The notes beneath the pieces are model-generated. The model saw only the letters and a list, made by a program, of their open reading frames with translations, did not search any database and was not told the DNA's origin. Shown in pieces: positions 20,143 to 29,229 of a stretch of 48,695 nucleotides of DNA. Origin of the DNA: Alphaproteobacteria bacterium (GTDB lineage Bacteria > Pseudomonadota > Alphaproteobacteria > RS24); the NCBI GenBank assembly GCA_949498175.1, contig CATDDF010000043.1, forward strand, positions 1 to 48,695, given 5' to 3'. Every line of letters starts with the position of its first letter. Positions within the stretch are counted from its first letter, which is position 1. The position numbers and the translations under genes were made by a program.

Positions 20143-20235
20143 AGACTTTCCCTTTAGCCACTATATTTAGTAGAAAATAAGTGTAAGACCACTAAATGTG
20201 GTGGTTAGAAAAAGCAAATTTGGAGGGCAAAAGCC

Positions 20236-20718
20236 ATGGCATGGACTGAAGAGCGTGTTGAAATGCTGAAACAATTATGGACGGATGGGCTCTCGGCCAG
20301 CCAGATTGCCCGCAAAATGGGCGGTGTGACCCGCAATGCGGTCATTGGCAAAGTGCATCGGCTCGGTCTGTCGGGCCGAGCGACGCCGGCACGGGTATCA
20401 ACGGCGCGCATATCCGCCGGATCGGGGCGCGCGCAACCATCGACCCCGTCGCTATCGGGCAGTGCGCGGTTTCGCGCCAATGAGCTTGACGAGATTAAAG
20501 ACCAAGTCGTGCCTGAGCCGATTTTGAGCCCTGAAGAGCGCGCCAGTGTGCTTCACTTGACCGAACATACCTGCAAATGGCCGATTGGCGACCCCGGTAC
20601 GACGGACTTCCATTTCTGCGGCGCACGCGCCAAAAGCGGCAGCCCCTATTGCACCACCCATGCAGCGCAGGCCTATCAACCGCTGGAGCGGCGACGCAAG
20701 AAAAAAGCGGCGCGCTAA
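20236..20718 (+). CDS. gcrA: GcrA cell cycle regulator
   Basis: MAWTEERVEMLKQLWTDGLSASQIARKMGGVTRNAVIGKVHRLGLSGR; C-terminal CKWPIGDP...FHFCGA...YCTTHA. Confidence 0.97.
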   Translation: MAWTEERVEMLKQLWTDGLSASQIARKMGGVTRNAVIGKVHRLGLSGRATPARVSTARISAGSGRAQPSTPSLSGSARFRANELDEIKDQVVPEPILSPEERASVLHLTEHTCKWPIGDPGTTDFHFCGARAKSGSPYCTTHAAQAYQPLERRRKKKAAR

Positions 20719-20734
20719 CACCGCCGCCTTTCAT

Positions 20735-20769
20735 GCCCCGCCGGATAATCAGATCTGGCGGGGCTTTTT
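20735..20769 (+). terminator. Intrinsic terminator downstream of gcrA
   Basis: GCCCCGCC-ggataatcagatct-GGCGGGGC-TTTTT. Confidence 0.92.
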
Positions 20770-20821
20770 ACTGGCTTTTTGCGCTCGTCTCGGCGAGAAT
20801 AACCGCCATTGGGAGGGTATT

Positions 20822-21649
20822 ATGCGTCATTTCAAAGAAAAAATCTGTGTCATTACCGGGGCCGGCAGCGGCATTGGTGCGGCCTGCGCACAGGCCATGG
20901 CGCGTGAGGGTGCGCTCATAATCGGCACGGATTTGCGGAAAGATATGCTGGCCGAGACCAAGGCGCGCATTGAGGCGGCCGGTGGCGCTATGGAAAATTT
21001 CATGGTCGATGTCGCCGATCGCGATGCCATGTTTGACCTGGCGGCGACGGTCGAGAAACAATATGGCGCGGCCGATTTGATTTTGAACAATGCCGGGGTC
21101 GCTTGCGGCGGGCCGGTCAATGAAATGCAAATCGACGACTTTAAATGGCTGATGGATATTAATTTCTGGGGCGTGGTTCATGGCACGCAAGCCTTTCTGC
21201 CCCATTTCATCAGCAAGGGCAGCGGCCATGTCGCCAATATTTCATCCATATTCGGCCTGATCAGCGTGCCGACCCAAAGCGCCTATAATGCGGCCAAATA
21301 TGGCGTGCTCGGATTTACCGATGCGCTGCGCCACGAAATGCGTGGCACCGACATCAATGTCAGCACCATTCATCCGGGCGGCATCAATACCAATATTGTG
21401 CGCCATGCGCGCATCCAGCAAGGCCCTGATGCCGAAGCCGAACATGAAGAAGCGATTGAACGCTTCGCACAATTCACCATGACGCAGCCCGACGGCGCGG
21501 CGAAAGTGATTATGAAAGGCATCCGCAAAAATAAGGCGCGTATTCTCATCGGGCCTGACGCGCATTTTGTCGATTGGGTGAAACGGATTTTTCCGAGCCA
21601 TTATTTGCGGCTTTTGCCGATGTTGGATATTGGCCGCGACGCGGATTAA
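20822..21649 (+). CDS. SDR family NAD(P)-dependent oxidoreductase
   Basis: TGAGSGIGAA, LNNAGVA, SAYNAAKYGV; start placed at MRHFKEK. Confidence 0.92.
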   Translation: MRHFKEKICVITGAGSGIGAACAQAMAREGALIIGTDLRKDMLAETKARIEAAGGAMENFMVDVADRDAMFDLAATVEKQYGAADLILNNAGVACGGPVNEMQIDDFKWLMDINFWGVVHGTQAFLPHFISKGSGHVANISSIFGLISVPTQSAYNAAKYGVLGFTDALRHEMRGTDINVSTIHPGGINTNIVRHARIQQGPDAEAEHEEAIERFAQFTMTQPDGAAKVIMKGIRKNKARILIGPDAHFVDWVKRIFPSHYLRLLPMLDIGRDAD

Positions 21650-21695
21650 GACACAGACAAAGCCTATTGACTCGCTCGCGCCATCGCAGTAAGAC

Positions 21696-21720
21696 GCAAT
21701 TAATAATCATTCTTAATTGC
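21696..21720. promoter_or_regulatory. 25-bp near-perfect palindrome, candidate iron-regulator (Fur-like) operator
   Basis: GCAATTAATAATCATTCTTAATTGC, 11 of 12 pairs complementary, 13 bp upstream of the substrate-binding protein ATG. Confidence 0.65.
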
Positions 21721-21733
21721 AAGAGGGACACGC

Positions 21734-22777
21734 ATGCCCGTGCCGCGCTCCATCATATACACCAGCCTCGTCTTTGGCTTATTGGCGCCGGGGGTGACCG
21801 CCTTTGCCGTATCTGACAAAGCGGCCCCTGAGGTCAATGTTTATTCCTATCGCCAACCGTTTTTGGTAGCACCGCTTTTTGAAAAATTCACCGCCCAAAC
21901 CGGCATTGAGGTAAACGTTATTTTCGCCAAAAAGGGTTTGATTGAGCGCATCACAACGGAAGGTGCGCGCTCGCCGGCCGATGTTATTTTGACCGTCGAT
22001 ATTGGCCGTCTGCAGGCCGCGCGCGCGGTCGCGCAAGCGGTCTCATCGCCGCTTTTAAAAGCTCATATTCCAACGGCGGCACGTGGGCAAGACGATAAAT
22101 GGTTCGGCCTGACCTGGCGTGCGCGCATTGCCTATGCCGCCAAAGACCGGGTGCAGGAAAAAACGCTTGCCTTTGCCGATTTGGCCGAACCGGCCTATCG
22201 CGGACGCATATGTCTGCGCTCCGGCCAGCACCCTTATAATGTCGCTTTATTTGCCGCTTTGCTCGATCATATGGGCGAGGCCAAGTTTAAAAACTGGCTG
22301 ACGGGTTTGAAAGCCAATTTGGCCGCCAAACCGTCGGGCAATGATCGTGCTCAAGTGCGCAAAGTCTATGGCGGAGCCTGCGATATTGCCATTGGTAATA
22401 CTTATTATATGGGCAAAATGCAGACCAATGAGAAAAAGCCTGAACAAAAAGACTGGGCCAAATCGGTCAAACTGATTTTCCCGACCATGCCGCGCGGCGG
22501 CGCGCATATGAATGTGTCGGGCATGGCCATGGCCAAACACGCCCCCAATCGCGCCCATGCACAAAAACTGATGGAATTTTTGGTCTCGCGCGAGGCACAG
22601 GAAATTTATGCCGAGGTCAATTTCGAATATCCGATTCGCCAAGATGTAGCGGCGTCTGAACGGGTCAAAAGCTGGGGCAGTTTCACGCCCGACACAATAT
22701 CGCTCGACACCATTGCCGCATTGCGCAAACGGGCCAGTGAACTGGTCGACGAAGTTTCCTTTAATGACGGGCCGTAA
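21734..22777 (+). CDS. Fe(3+) ABC transporter substrate-binding protein (FbpA/FutA-like)
   Basis: Signal peptide; VNVYSYRQPFLVAPLFEKFTAQTGIEVNVIFAKKGLIERI; ICLRSGQHPYNVAL; IAIGNTYYMGKM. Confidence 0.9.
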   Translation: MPVPRSIIYTSLVFGLLAPGVTAFAVSDKAAPEVNVYSYRQPFLVAPLFEKFTAQTGIEVNVIFAKKGLIERITTEGARSPADVILTVDIGRLQAARAVAQAVSSPLLKAHIPTAARGQDDKWFGLTWRARIAYAAKDRVQEKTLAFADLAEPAYRGRICLRSGQHPYNVALFAALLDHMGEAKFKNWLTGLKANLAAKPSGNDRAQVRKVYGGACDIAIGNTYYMGKMQTNEKKPEQKDWAKSVKLIFPTMPRGGAHMNVSGMAMAKHAPNRAHAQKLMEFLVSREAQEIYAEVNFEYPIRQDVAASERVKSWGSFTPDTISLDTIAALRKRASELVDEVSFNDGP

Positions 22778-22815
22778 TATGGCAAGATTGTCTCCTGAAA
22801 GCGGGAGGATGAATC

Positions 22816-23223
22816 ATGTCGTTCACTGGAAGCTGCTATTGCGGCAAAATTAAATATAAAGCCGATGGCGATGCATTGATGAAATTGCAATGTCATTGTC
22901 GTGAATGCACCTATATCACCGGCGGCGCAGCCAATTTGACTATGGGCGTTGCCGAAGCCGGCTTCAAATATACAAAAGGTACGCCATCAAGTTACAAGCG
23001 CGATGATATTGACGGCGCCGTGACGCGCGAATTTTGCGGCGATTGCGGCACGCCACTATTGAGCCGGGCCCCCGGCGCACCCGGTGCCGTTTTGTTGAAA
23101 ATCGGTTCGCTCGACAATCCGGCCGATTTTGTCGGCCCCGATGTCGCGATTTACACTGATGAGAAACATGATTTTCATGTCCTTGCCGACGGCATCGCCC
23201 AATTCGGCAAATTGCCGGGCTAA
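22816..23223 (+). CDS. GFA family (glutathione-dependent formaldehyde-activating enzyme-like) protein
   Basis: GSCYCGKIKY, CHCRECT, FCGDCGTPLLSR. Confidence 0.9.
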   Translation: MSFTGSCYCGKIKYKADGDALMKLQCHCRECTYITGGAANLTMGVAEAGFKYTKGTPSSYKRDDIDGAVTREFCGDCGTPLLSRAPGAPGAVLLKIGSLDNPADFVGPDVAIYTDEKHDFHVLADGIAQFGKLPG

Positions 23224-23227
23224 AGGC

Positions 23228-23261
23228 AAAAAAACCCCCGGCAGATGGTCCTGCCGGGGGT
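23228..23261 (-). terminator. Strong intrinsic terminator for amtB (minus strand)
   Basis: ACCCCCGGCAG-loop-CTGCCGGGGGT perfect 11-bp stem; T7 run on minus strand. Confidence 0.93.
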
Positions 23262-23279
23262 CACGCTCACTAGGGGATA

Positions 23280-24590
23280 TTAAGTGCGCGAGAACTCAGG
23301 ATAGGCTTCAATGCCGAGCTCGGATTTGTCGAGACCCAGCAACTCGCCGTCATCTTCGACGCGAATACCCATCACCGCTTTCAGTATTGACCAGAGAATA
23401 CCGCTGGCAACCATAGTGAAGATACCGACTGAGATAACGCCGATGAATTGCACGCCGTAAGACGCATCACCATTGGTCAGTGGTACAATCATGGTGCCCC
23501 AAATGCCGCACACAAGGTGCGCCGGAATGGCACCGACCACATCGTCGATTTTCAGCTTGTCGAGCATCGGCACGGCCAAGACGACCAGCACGCCACCGAC
23601 AGCGCCGATAAAGGCAGCGGCCGGAATGGACGGGGTCAGCGGCTCAGCCGTGATTGACACGAGACCGCCAATGGCACCATTGAGCGCCATGGTCAGATCG
23701 ATTTTGCCATAAAGCGCATTGGACGCGACCATGGCAGCCACAACACCGGCTGCAGCAGCCATATTGGTGTTGATGAAGATGTTTGAAATCGCTGCCGCAT
23801 CAGCACCTGAACCCAGCGCCAATTGCGAACCGCCATTAAAGCCGAACCAGCCGAGCCACAGCACGAATGTGCCGAGTGTTGCCAAAGGCATGCTGGACCC
23901 CGGAATCGGTGTTACTTCACCATTGGGGCCATATTTGCCGGCGCGGGCGCCGAGAATAATGGCACCGGCCAGCGCTGCCCAACCACCGGTTGAGTGCACC
24001 AGTGTAGAACCGGCAAAGTCAGAAAAGCCCATAGCGTCGAGCCAGCCTGTGCCCCATTCCCAGCTGCCGACGATCGGATAGATAAATCCGGTCAGGAACA
24101 AGGTGAAGATGAGGAACGGCCACAGCTTCATACGCTCGGCAATGGTACCGGATACGATAGAAGCGGTGGTGGCGCAAAACACCATTTGGAAGTACCAGTC
24201 AGAACCGGCTGCATAGCCGCCTGAAAAATCAGGTGCTTCACCGGCAATGGCACTGTCATCAGCAGACCATACGGAGAAGAGCTCGCCAATATAGCCGCCT
24301 TCCTCAATGCCATACATCAAGTTATAGCCAACCAACCAATACATCAGACCGGCGATCGAGAATAATGAGATGTTTTTCAGGCAAATGGTTGCCACATTTT
24401 TCGACCGCACCATGCCGCTTTCGAGCATGGCAAAGCCGGCGGCCATAAACATGACCAGAAAACCGCAGACCAGAAACAGGAATGTGTTAAACACATAGGC
24501 CGTTTCGGGGCTGACTTCGGCCAGGGCCGGGCCGGCTGCCAAAGACAAAGCCGAACCCAGTCCCAAGATTTTTAGAGTATTTTTCAACAT
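23280..24590 (-). CDS. amtB: Ammonium transporter
   Basis: GSWEWGTGWLDAMGFSDFAGSTLVHSTGGWAALAG, FGFNGGSQ, AIPAHLVCGIWGT. Confidence 0.97.
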   Translation of the reverse strand: MLKNTLKILGLGSALSLAAGPALAEVSPETAYVFNTFLFLVCGFLVMFMAAGFAMLESGMVRSKNVATICLKNISLFSIAGLMYWLVGYNLMYGIEEGGYIGELFSVWSADDSAIAGEAPDFSGGYAAGSDWYFQMVFCATTASIVSGTIAERMKLWPFLIFTLFLTGFIYPIVGSWEWGTGWLDAMGFSDFAGSTLVHSTGGWAALAGAIILGARAGKYGPNGEVTPIPGSSMPLATLGTFVLWLGWFGFNGGSQLALGSGADAAAISNIFINTNMAAAAGVVAAMVASNALYGKIDLTMALNGAIGGLVSITAEPLTPSIPAAAFIGAVGGVLVVLAVPMLDKLKIDDVVGAIPAHLVCGIWGTMIVPLTNGDASYGVQFIGVISVGIFTMVASGILWSILKAVMGIRVEDDGELLGLDKSELGIEAYPEFSRT

Positions 24591-24602
24591 AGGTGGATTC
24601 CT

Positions 24603-24956
<354 letters not shown>

Positions 24957-24966
24957 CTAATCAAGC

Positions 24967-25635
24967 TTAAAATTCAGCGCCCCAGCTAATGATGGCGCGC
25001 GTATCGTCGTCTTCATTGCCGGAGATTGTCATGGTCATATCGCCTTTGGAAATCGAAATGGCCGTGTCGTCATTATCAGCATACTCGTCGCTTTCTTCGC
25101 CATAGGTCTGTGAACCATAGTGCAAGCCGATAGAGATATCGTCGCTGAGCGCATATTCATAATCCAATGACAGGTAAGATTCTTCAGCGTCTTCATAAGC
25201 ATCATCTTCCGCACCGGCATTCATGTAGTAAGTGATAGAAATGCCCGCAACGCTTGTGCCGATATAAATGTCTGAGAAATCATTACCGGAATCGGCTACG
25301 CCGGGATACATATATGAGATGTAACCGACTTCCAAGGGCAACCCGCCAACCTCAGTTGAGTAGCTGGCATACAAATCCAATTCATAGTTGGCATCCGTTG
25401 CAGATGCGCCCAGTGAACCGACCCAAGTGCCGATCGCGAGGCCGTTACCAAGATCGGCATCAAAGCCGCCTGACAGGCTGGCATCGCCGGCAGCTTGTGT
25501 GTCACCGCGCCAGATATAATCGGTGGTCGCACCGACATTGGCGGTAATTTCAGCGGCCGATGCAACACCGGTCAGCGCTGTCCCCGAAACCAGCAAGGCT
25601 GCCAGAGTGCGGGTTGTTTTCGTAAATTTTTGCAT
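24967..25635 (-). CDS. TorF family putative porin
   Basis: Signal peptide MQKFTKTTRTLAALLVSGTALTGVASA; AEITANVGATTDYIWRGDTQ; beta-barrel ending WGAEF; start moved to internal Met. Confidence 0.85.
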   Translation of the reverse strand: MQKFTKTTRTLAALLVSGTALTGVASAAEITANVGATTDYIWRGDTQAAGDASLSGGFDADLGNGLAIGTWVGSLGASATDANYELDLYASYSTEVGGLPLEVGYISYMYPGVADSGNDFSDIYIGTSVAGISITYYMNAGAEDDAYEDAEESYLSLDYEYALSDDISIGLHYGSQTYGEESDEYADNDDTAISISKGDMTMTISGNEDDDTRAIISWGAEF

Positions 25636-25672
25636 AATTAAACTCCTTTTAGACTTACGCCCACCCAGACTA

Positions 25673-25688
25673 TGCAAGATTCGTGCCA
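25673..25688 (-). promoter_or_regulatory. Sigma-54 (RpoN) promoter
   Basis: Minus strand TGGCACG-AATC-TTGCA, exact match to TGGCAC-N5-TTGC. Confidence 0.9.
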
Positions 25689-25761
25689 ATGCAAAATATG
25701 CGTAATAAAACCGAAATACGCCACGCCTGCTCAATATCGCGACGCATTCGTCTCAATTTAC

Positions 25762-25816
25762 TGCCTATTAAATAGGCATAAGTTTAATATTTGGGTATAT
25801 GCCTAATTATTAGGCA
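25762..25816. promoter_or_regulatory. Two NtrC-like palindromes upstream of the sigma-54 promoter
   Basis: TGCCTA-TTAAA-TAGGCA (25762-25778) and TGCCTA-ATTAT-TAGGCA (25800-25816), same arms, same N5 spacer. Confidence 0.7.
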
Positions 25817-26175
25817 CTATTAATGCGCTTTTGCGGCACACCGGCAGCGTCCAATGCGGGTCCCAGCTGTCCGGTGATGAACAGAAAATACATTTTAAAA
25901 TCGCCAAACAGCGACCAGAGCGGATAGGTGAAGGTAGCAGGCTTGTTTTTTTCGATAAAAAAATGCCCGACCCAGGCGAAAAAATAGCCGACAATCGGCA
26001 TCAACCAAAGATAGACGGGCTCGCCCGCATAAACCACATAGGCGAGAATGGCCAGCCCGAGGCTGGTGCCAATATAATGCAAAGCGCGACAGGTCGGATG
26101 CGCGTGTTCGCGCAAATAATACGGAAAGAAGCTCTGAAAATCGGTCGGCGGCTGCGCCTCATATTTATCGGCCAT
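25810..26175 (-). CDS. Mpo1-like (DUF962) membrane protein
   Basis: FQSFFPYYLREHAHPTCRALHYIGTSLGL...GHFFIEKNKPATFTYPLWSLFGDFKMY. Confidence 0.85.
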   Translation of the reverse strand: MADKYEAQPPTDFQSFFPYYLREHAHPTCRALHYIGTSLGLAILAYVVYAGEPVYLWLMPIVGYFFAWVGHFFIEKNKPATFTYPLWSLFGDFKMYFLFITGQLGPALDAAGVPQKRINSA

Positions 26176-26320
26176 GAAAAACTCCCTGTTTGACACAAAA
26201 GTTTAAGCCAGTGCGGACGCCGCCGCAAGCCTATCCGGCGCGGCCGATAATATGCGCGATTGACAGCGTGACGGCCAAATTGTTCAATATTGCCTTAATC
26301 ATCTGCTTTGGGAGAAAGAA

Positions 26321-27091
26321 ATGAGTGACACGCAGGAAGTAATCATTGATGTCGCCGACGGCGTCATGACCATCACCATGAACCGGCCGGAAGCCAAAAA
26401 CGCCATGAATAAATCCATGGCAGAAGGCATGTCAGCGGCGTTTGACCAATTTGAGGCCGATAGCGATATTCGTGTCGCCGTGCTGACCGGTAGCGGCGGC
26501 ACTTTCTGTTCGGGCATGGATTTGAAGGGCTTTTTGAAAGGTGAATCGCCATCCGTCAAAGATCGCGGCTTTGGGGGGCTGAGCCATTATGTGCCGGCCA
26601 AGCCGTTAATTGCGGCAACCGAGGGCTATGCGCTGGCTGGCGGCTTTGAGCTGGTTTTGTCATGCGATATGGTCGTTGCCTCGCGCGCCACCAAATTCGG
26701 CCTGCCCGAAGTGAAGCGCTCTCTTGTCGCCGGGGCCGGTGGCGTGTTCCGCCTGCCGCAGCAAATTCCTGAGCGCATCGCCATGGAAATGGTGATGACG
26801 GGTGACCATTATTCGGCCGAGCGCATGTATGAATGCGGTCTCGTCAATGCGCTGACCGATGAAGGCAAGGCGCTGGACGGGGCCAAAGAATTGGCGGCGC
26901 GCATTGCCGTTAACGGCCCGCTGGCAACCGCCGCATCGAAAAAAATCATGAAGGAATATAAAACGTGGCCGCATGATGAAATTTGGGCGCGCCAGCAGGA
27001 GATTATGAATCCGGTTTTCGCTTCCGACGATGCCCGCGAAGGGGCCACCGCTTTTGCCGAAAAACGCGCACCGGTGTGGAGAGGCAAATAA
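26321..27091 (+). CDS. Enoyl-CoA hydratase/crotonase family protein
   Basis: TMNRPEAKNAMNKSM, LTGSGGTFCSGMDL, AATEGYALAGGFELVLSCDMVVASRATKFGLPEVKRSL. Confidence 0.92.
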   Translation: MSDTQEVIIDVADGVMTITMNRPEAKNAMNKSMAEGMSAAFDQFEADSDIRVAVLTGSGGTFCSGMDLKGFLKGESPSVKDRGFGGLSHYVPAKPLIAATEGYALAGGFELVLSCDMVVASRATKFGLPEVKRSLVAGAGGVFRLPQQIPERIAMEMVMTGDHYSAERMYECGLVNALTDEGKALDGAKELAARIAVNGPLATAASKKIMKEYKTWPHDEIWARQQEIMNPVFASDDAREGATAFAEKRAPVWRGK

Positions 27092-27114
27092 GCCTGACCC
27101 GAGCGAAACATGAA

Positions 27115-27140
27115 GGGGCGCATCTCGCGCCCCTTTTTTT
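27115..27140 (+). terminator. Intrinsic terminator downstream of enoyl-CoA hydratase
   Basis: GGGGCGC-ATCTC-GCGCCCC-TTTTTTT. Confidence 0.93.
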
Positions 27141-27383
27141 GCACGCTTATTTCGCCGCGCCCAGCAAGACAGCGAGACCGAAGCCGATGGCGATATTCGC
27201 GAAGATGATATCAGCGGCAGCACGGTTTCCTATTTGCTGCTTGGCGGTGCCCTATCGCCGAAATTGAATAATGTGTTCTTCACGCTCAATCATCAATCCA
27301 ATGAAACCGACAGCAATATTATCGGCTTCAGCCAAGAGCGCAATTTTGTGTCAGCGCGAGTCAATTACAGCTATCGTTTTTAA
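27141..27383 (+). pseudogene. Truncated C-terminal fragment of an outer-membrane beta-barrel protein
   Basis: Open frame without start codon: ...GSTVSYLLLGGALSPKLNNVFFTLNHQSNETDSNIIGFSQERNFVSARVNYSYRF*; terminal Phe/beta-strand signature. Confidence 0.65.
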
Positions 27384-28330
27384 ACTTGTAGGAGCGGGCT
27401 GAAAAAACCGAGCCAAAGGGAGACGGTGAGGGCCGACAAAACCGTGGTAACGGTGATGGCACTGGACGCTTCATCTTCCGCGGTTTGATATTGCCCGGCA
27501 AACACAGCGGCAAAAACGCCGGTCGGCATGGCCGATAAAAGCGTCAATGTGGCGACATAAAGCGGCGGCAGGGCGAATAAATAATGCGCGCTTGCGTAAA
27601 CGCCAAGCGGCAAGAGCGCCAATTTGAACACACCGATATAAAGCGAGGGCCATAAATTATCGCCGATTTTGATAAAGGCGAGGCGACCGCCCACCGCAAT
27701 CAGGGCCACCGGAATGGCGGCGCTGCCCAATAATTCAAGAAATCGGTCAACCGGCAAGGCCAGACCGAGACCGGTAAAATTCCAAATCACCCCCGCGGCC
27801 AGCGCCATGACAACGGCTTGGTCGCGCATCGCCACGACCAGCTTGGGCGGCAAATCGGCGAGCCGTAAATCGGCATTGGTCGCCGCTTCCAGACAGATTA
27901 AGGCAACGGTAAAAACCAATAGGCCGTGAAAAGCGAGAATGAGGAATAGCGGCAGGCCGGCATCCGGCCCGAAAGCGGTGAGAATGATGGGAATGCCCAG
28001 CATCACCGTATTGGAAAAGCCCGCACCGAAACCGAAAATCACATATTCCGAGCTGGCGCGCCCTCCAAACACAAACCGTGCGGCAATAAACGCCAAAGCC
28101 ATAATGACCAGCATGGGCGCGTAATAGGCGAGCCATAGACCGATAGACAGGGTTTCGGGAAATTCTGTCAGGGCAACATTGCGGAACAATAAAGCCGGCG
28201 CAGCGAGAACAAACACAAAGCGATTGAGTGTTGCCACATGATCTTGGCTGAACACATCGCGCCGCGCCGCCATATAACCCAGTGCGATAATGGCGATAAT
28301 CGGCGCGACAACGGAAAATGCAATCGGCAT
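27380..28330 (-). CDS. AEC family transporter (auxin efflux carrier-like)
   Basis: Ten hydrophobic segments; ALGYMAARRDVFS...LNRFVFVLAAPALLFRN; GFSNTVMLGIPI. Confidence 0.88.
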   Translation of the reverse strand: MPIAFSVVAPIIAIIALGYMAARRDVFSQDHVATLNRFVFVLAAPALLFRNVALTEFPETLSIGLWLAYYAPMLVIMALAFIAARFVFGGRASSEYVIFGFGAGFSNTVMLGIPIILTAFGPDAGLPLFLILAFHGLLVFTVALICLEAATNADLRLADLPPKLVVAMRDQAVVMALAAGVIWNFTGLGLALPVDRFLELLGSAAIPVALIAVGGRLAFIKIGDNLWPSLYIGVFKLALLPLGVYASAHYLFALPPLYVATLTLLSAMPTGVFAAVFAGQYQTAEDEASSAITVTTVLSALTVSLWLGFFSPLLQV

Positions 28331-28368
28331 GAGCCCCTCTTTCTGCTGCACAGCCTATAGCAGAAATT

Positions 28369-29229
28369 ATGTCGCAGCGCGAAATTTCAGCGCGGGCTGG
28401 ACTTCGTGCCGAGCGGCGCTACCTCTTCGACATGCAGCAAGAACCGAAACAATTTGCCGAACGCGCCGCTTTGATTGCCCATGTCAAAAACATCTCACCC
28501 ATGCTGGCCGATCATATGGGCGCAGAGGCAAGCCCAATAAAAGGCGGACGCGCCGCCGCCGAGGCGGCTTTGGCCAATATCGACCCCATCGCTTATGGCC
28601 ATAGTCGCAATTATCTTGACGGCGCGGTGACGCGGCTATCGTCCTATATCCGCCACGGTATTTTGAGCCTTAATGAAGTGCGCAATCACGCGCTGGAATT
28701 GGGTGACGGTAAAGCGATTGAAAAATTCATTCAGGAATTGGGCTGGCGCGATTTTTGGCAGCGCATTTATGCGCAAAACCCCGATTGGCTGTGGCGCGAT
28801 ATTGAGGAATATAAAACCGGCTTTTGTGCTGATGATTATGCCGATGCACTGCCTGACGATATTGCCGCGGGCGAGACCGAGAGTGCGGCGATGAATCATT
28901 TTATTGCCGAGCTGAAAAATACCGGCTATTTGCACAATCATGCACGCATGTATTTGGCCGCCTATATGGTGCATTGGCGGCGCGTCAAATGGCAGGCCGG
29001 CGCGGTTTTTTTTCTTGAACATTTGCTCGACGGCGATGCCGCATCCAATAATTTATCCTTTCAATGGGTGGCCAGCACATTTGCCAATAAGCCGTATTTT
29101 TTCAATCTCGACAATTTGCAGAAATTCGCCGCCATGCACGCACCTTGTGATTATCGCGACAATAAATGTTTTGCCGGCACTTATGATGATGTCGCGATGC
29201 GCTTGTTCCCCAATATGGAGGCGCTGTAA
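28369..29229 (+). CDS. Photolyase/cryptochrome FAD-binding domain protein (lacks N-terminal photolyase domain)
   Basis: TRLSSYIRHGILS, FIQELGWRDFWQRI, TGYLHNHARMYLAAYMVHW, LLDGDAASNNLSFQWVASTFANKPYFFN. Confidence 0.85.
   Translation: MSQREISARAGLRAERRYLFDMQQEPKQFAERAALIAHVKNISPMLADHMGAEASPIKGGRAAAEAALANIDPIAYGHSRNYLDGAVTRLSSYIRHGILSLNEVRNHALELGDGKAIEKFIQELGWRDFWQRIYAQNPDWLWRDIEEYKTGFCADDYADALPDDIAAGETESAAMNHFIAELKNTGYLHNHARMYLAAYMVHWRRVKWQAGAVFFLEHLLDGDAASNNLSFQWVASTFANKPYFFNLDNLQKFAAMHAPCDYRDNKCFAGTYDDVAMRLFPNMEAL

Noticed and set aside
20585-20821. N-terminal 79-aa extension of the SDR ORF
   Set aside because: Overlaps the gcrA 3' end and a strong terminator; the SDR fold starts at MRHFKEKICVITGAGSGIG (20822)
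25800-25816. Second TGCCTAATTATTAGGCA palindrome as a terminator of the Mpo1-like gene
   Set aside because: AT-rich stem without a T run on the minus strand, and it shares exact arms and spacing with the upstream copy, favouring an operator; not fully excluded
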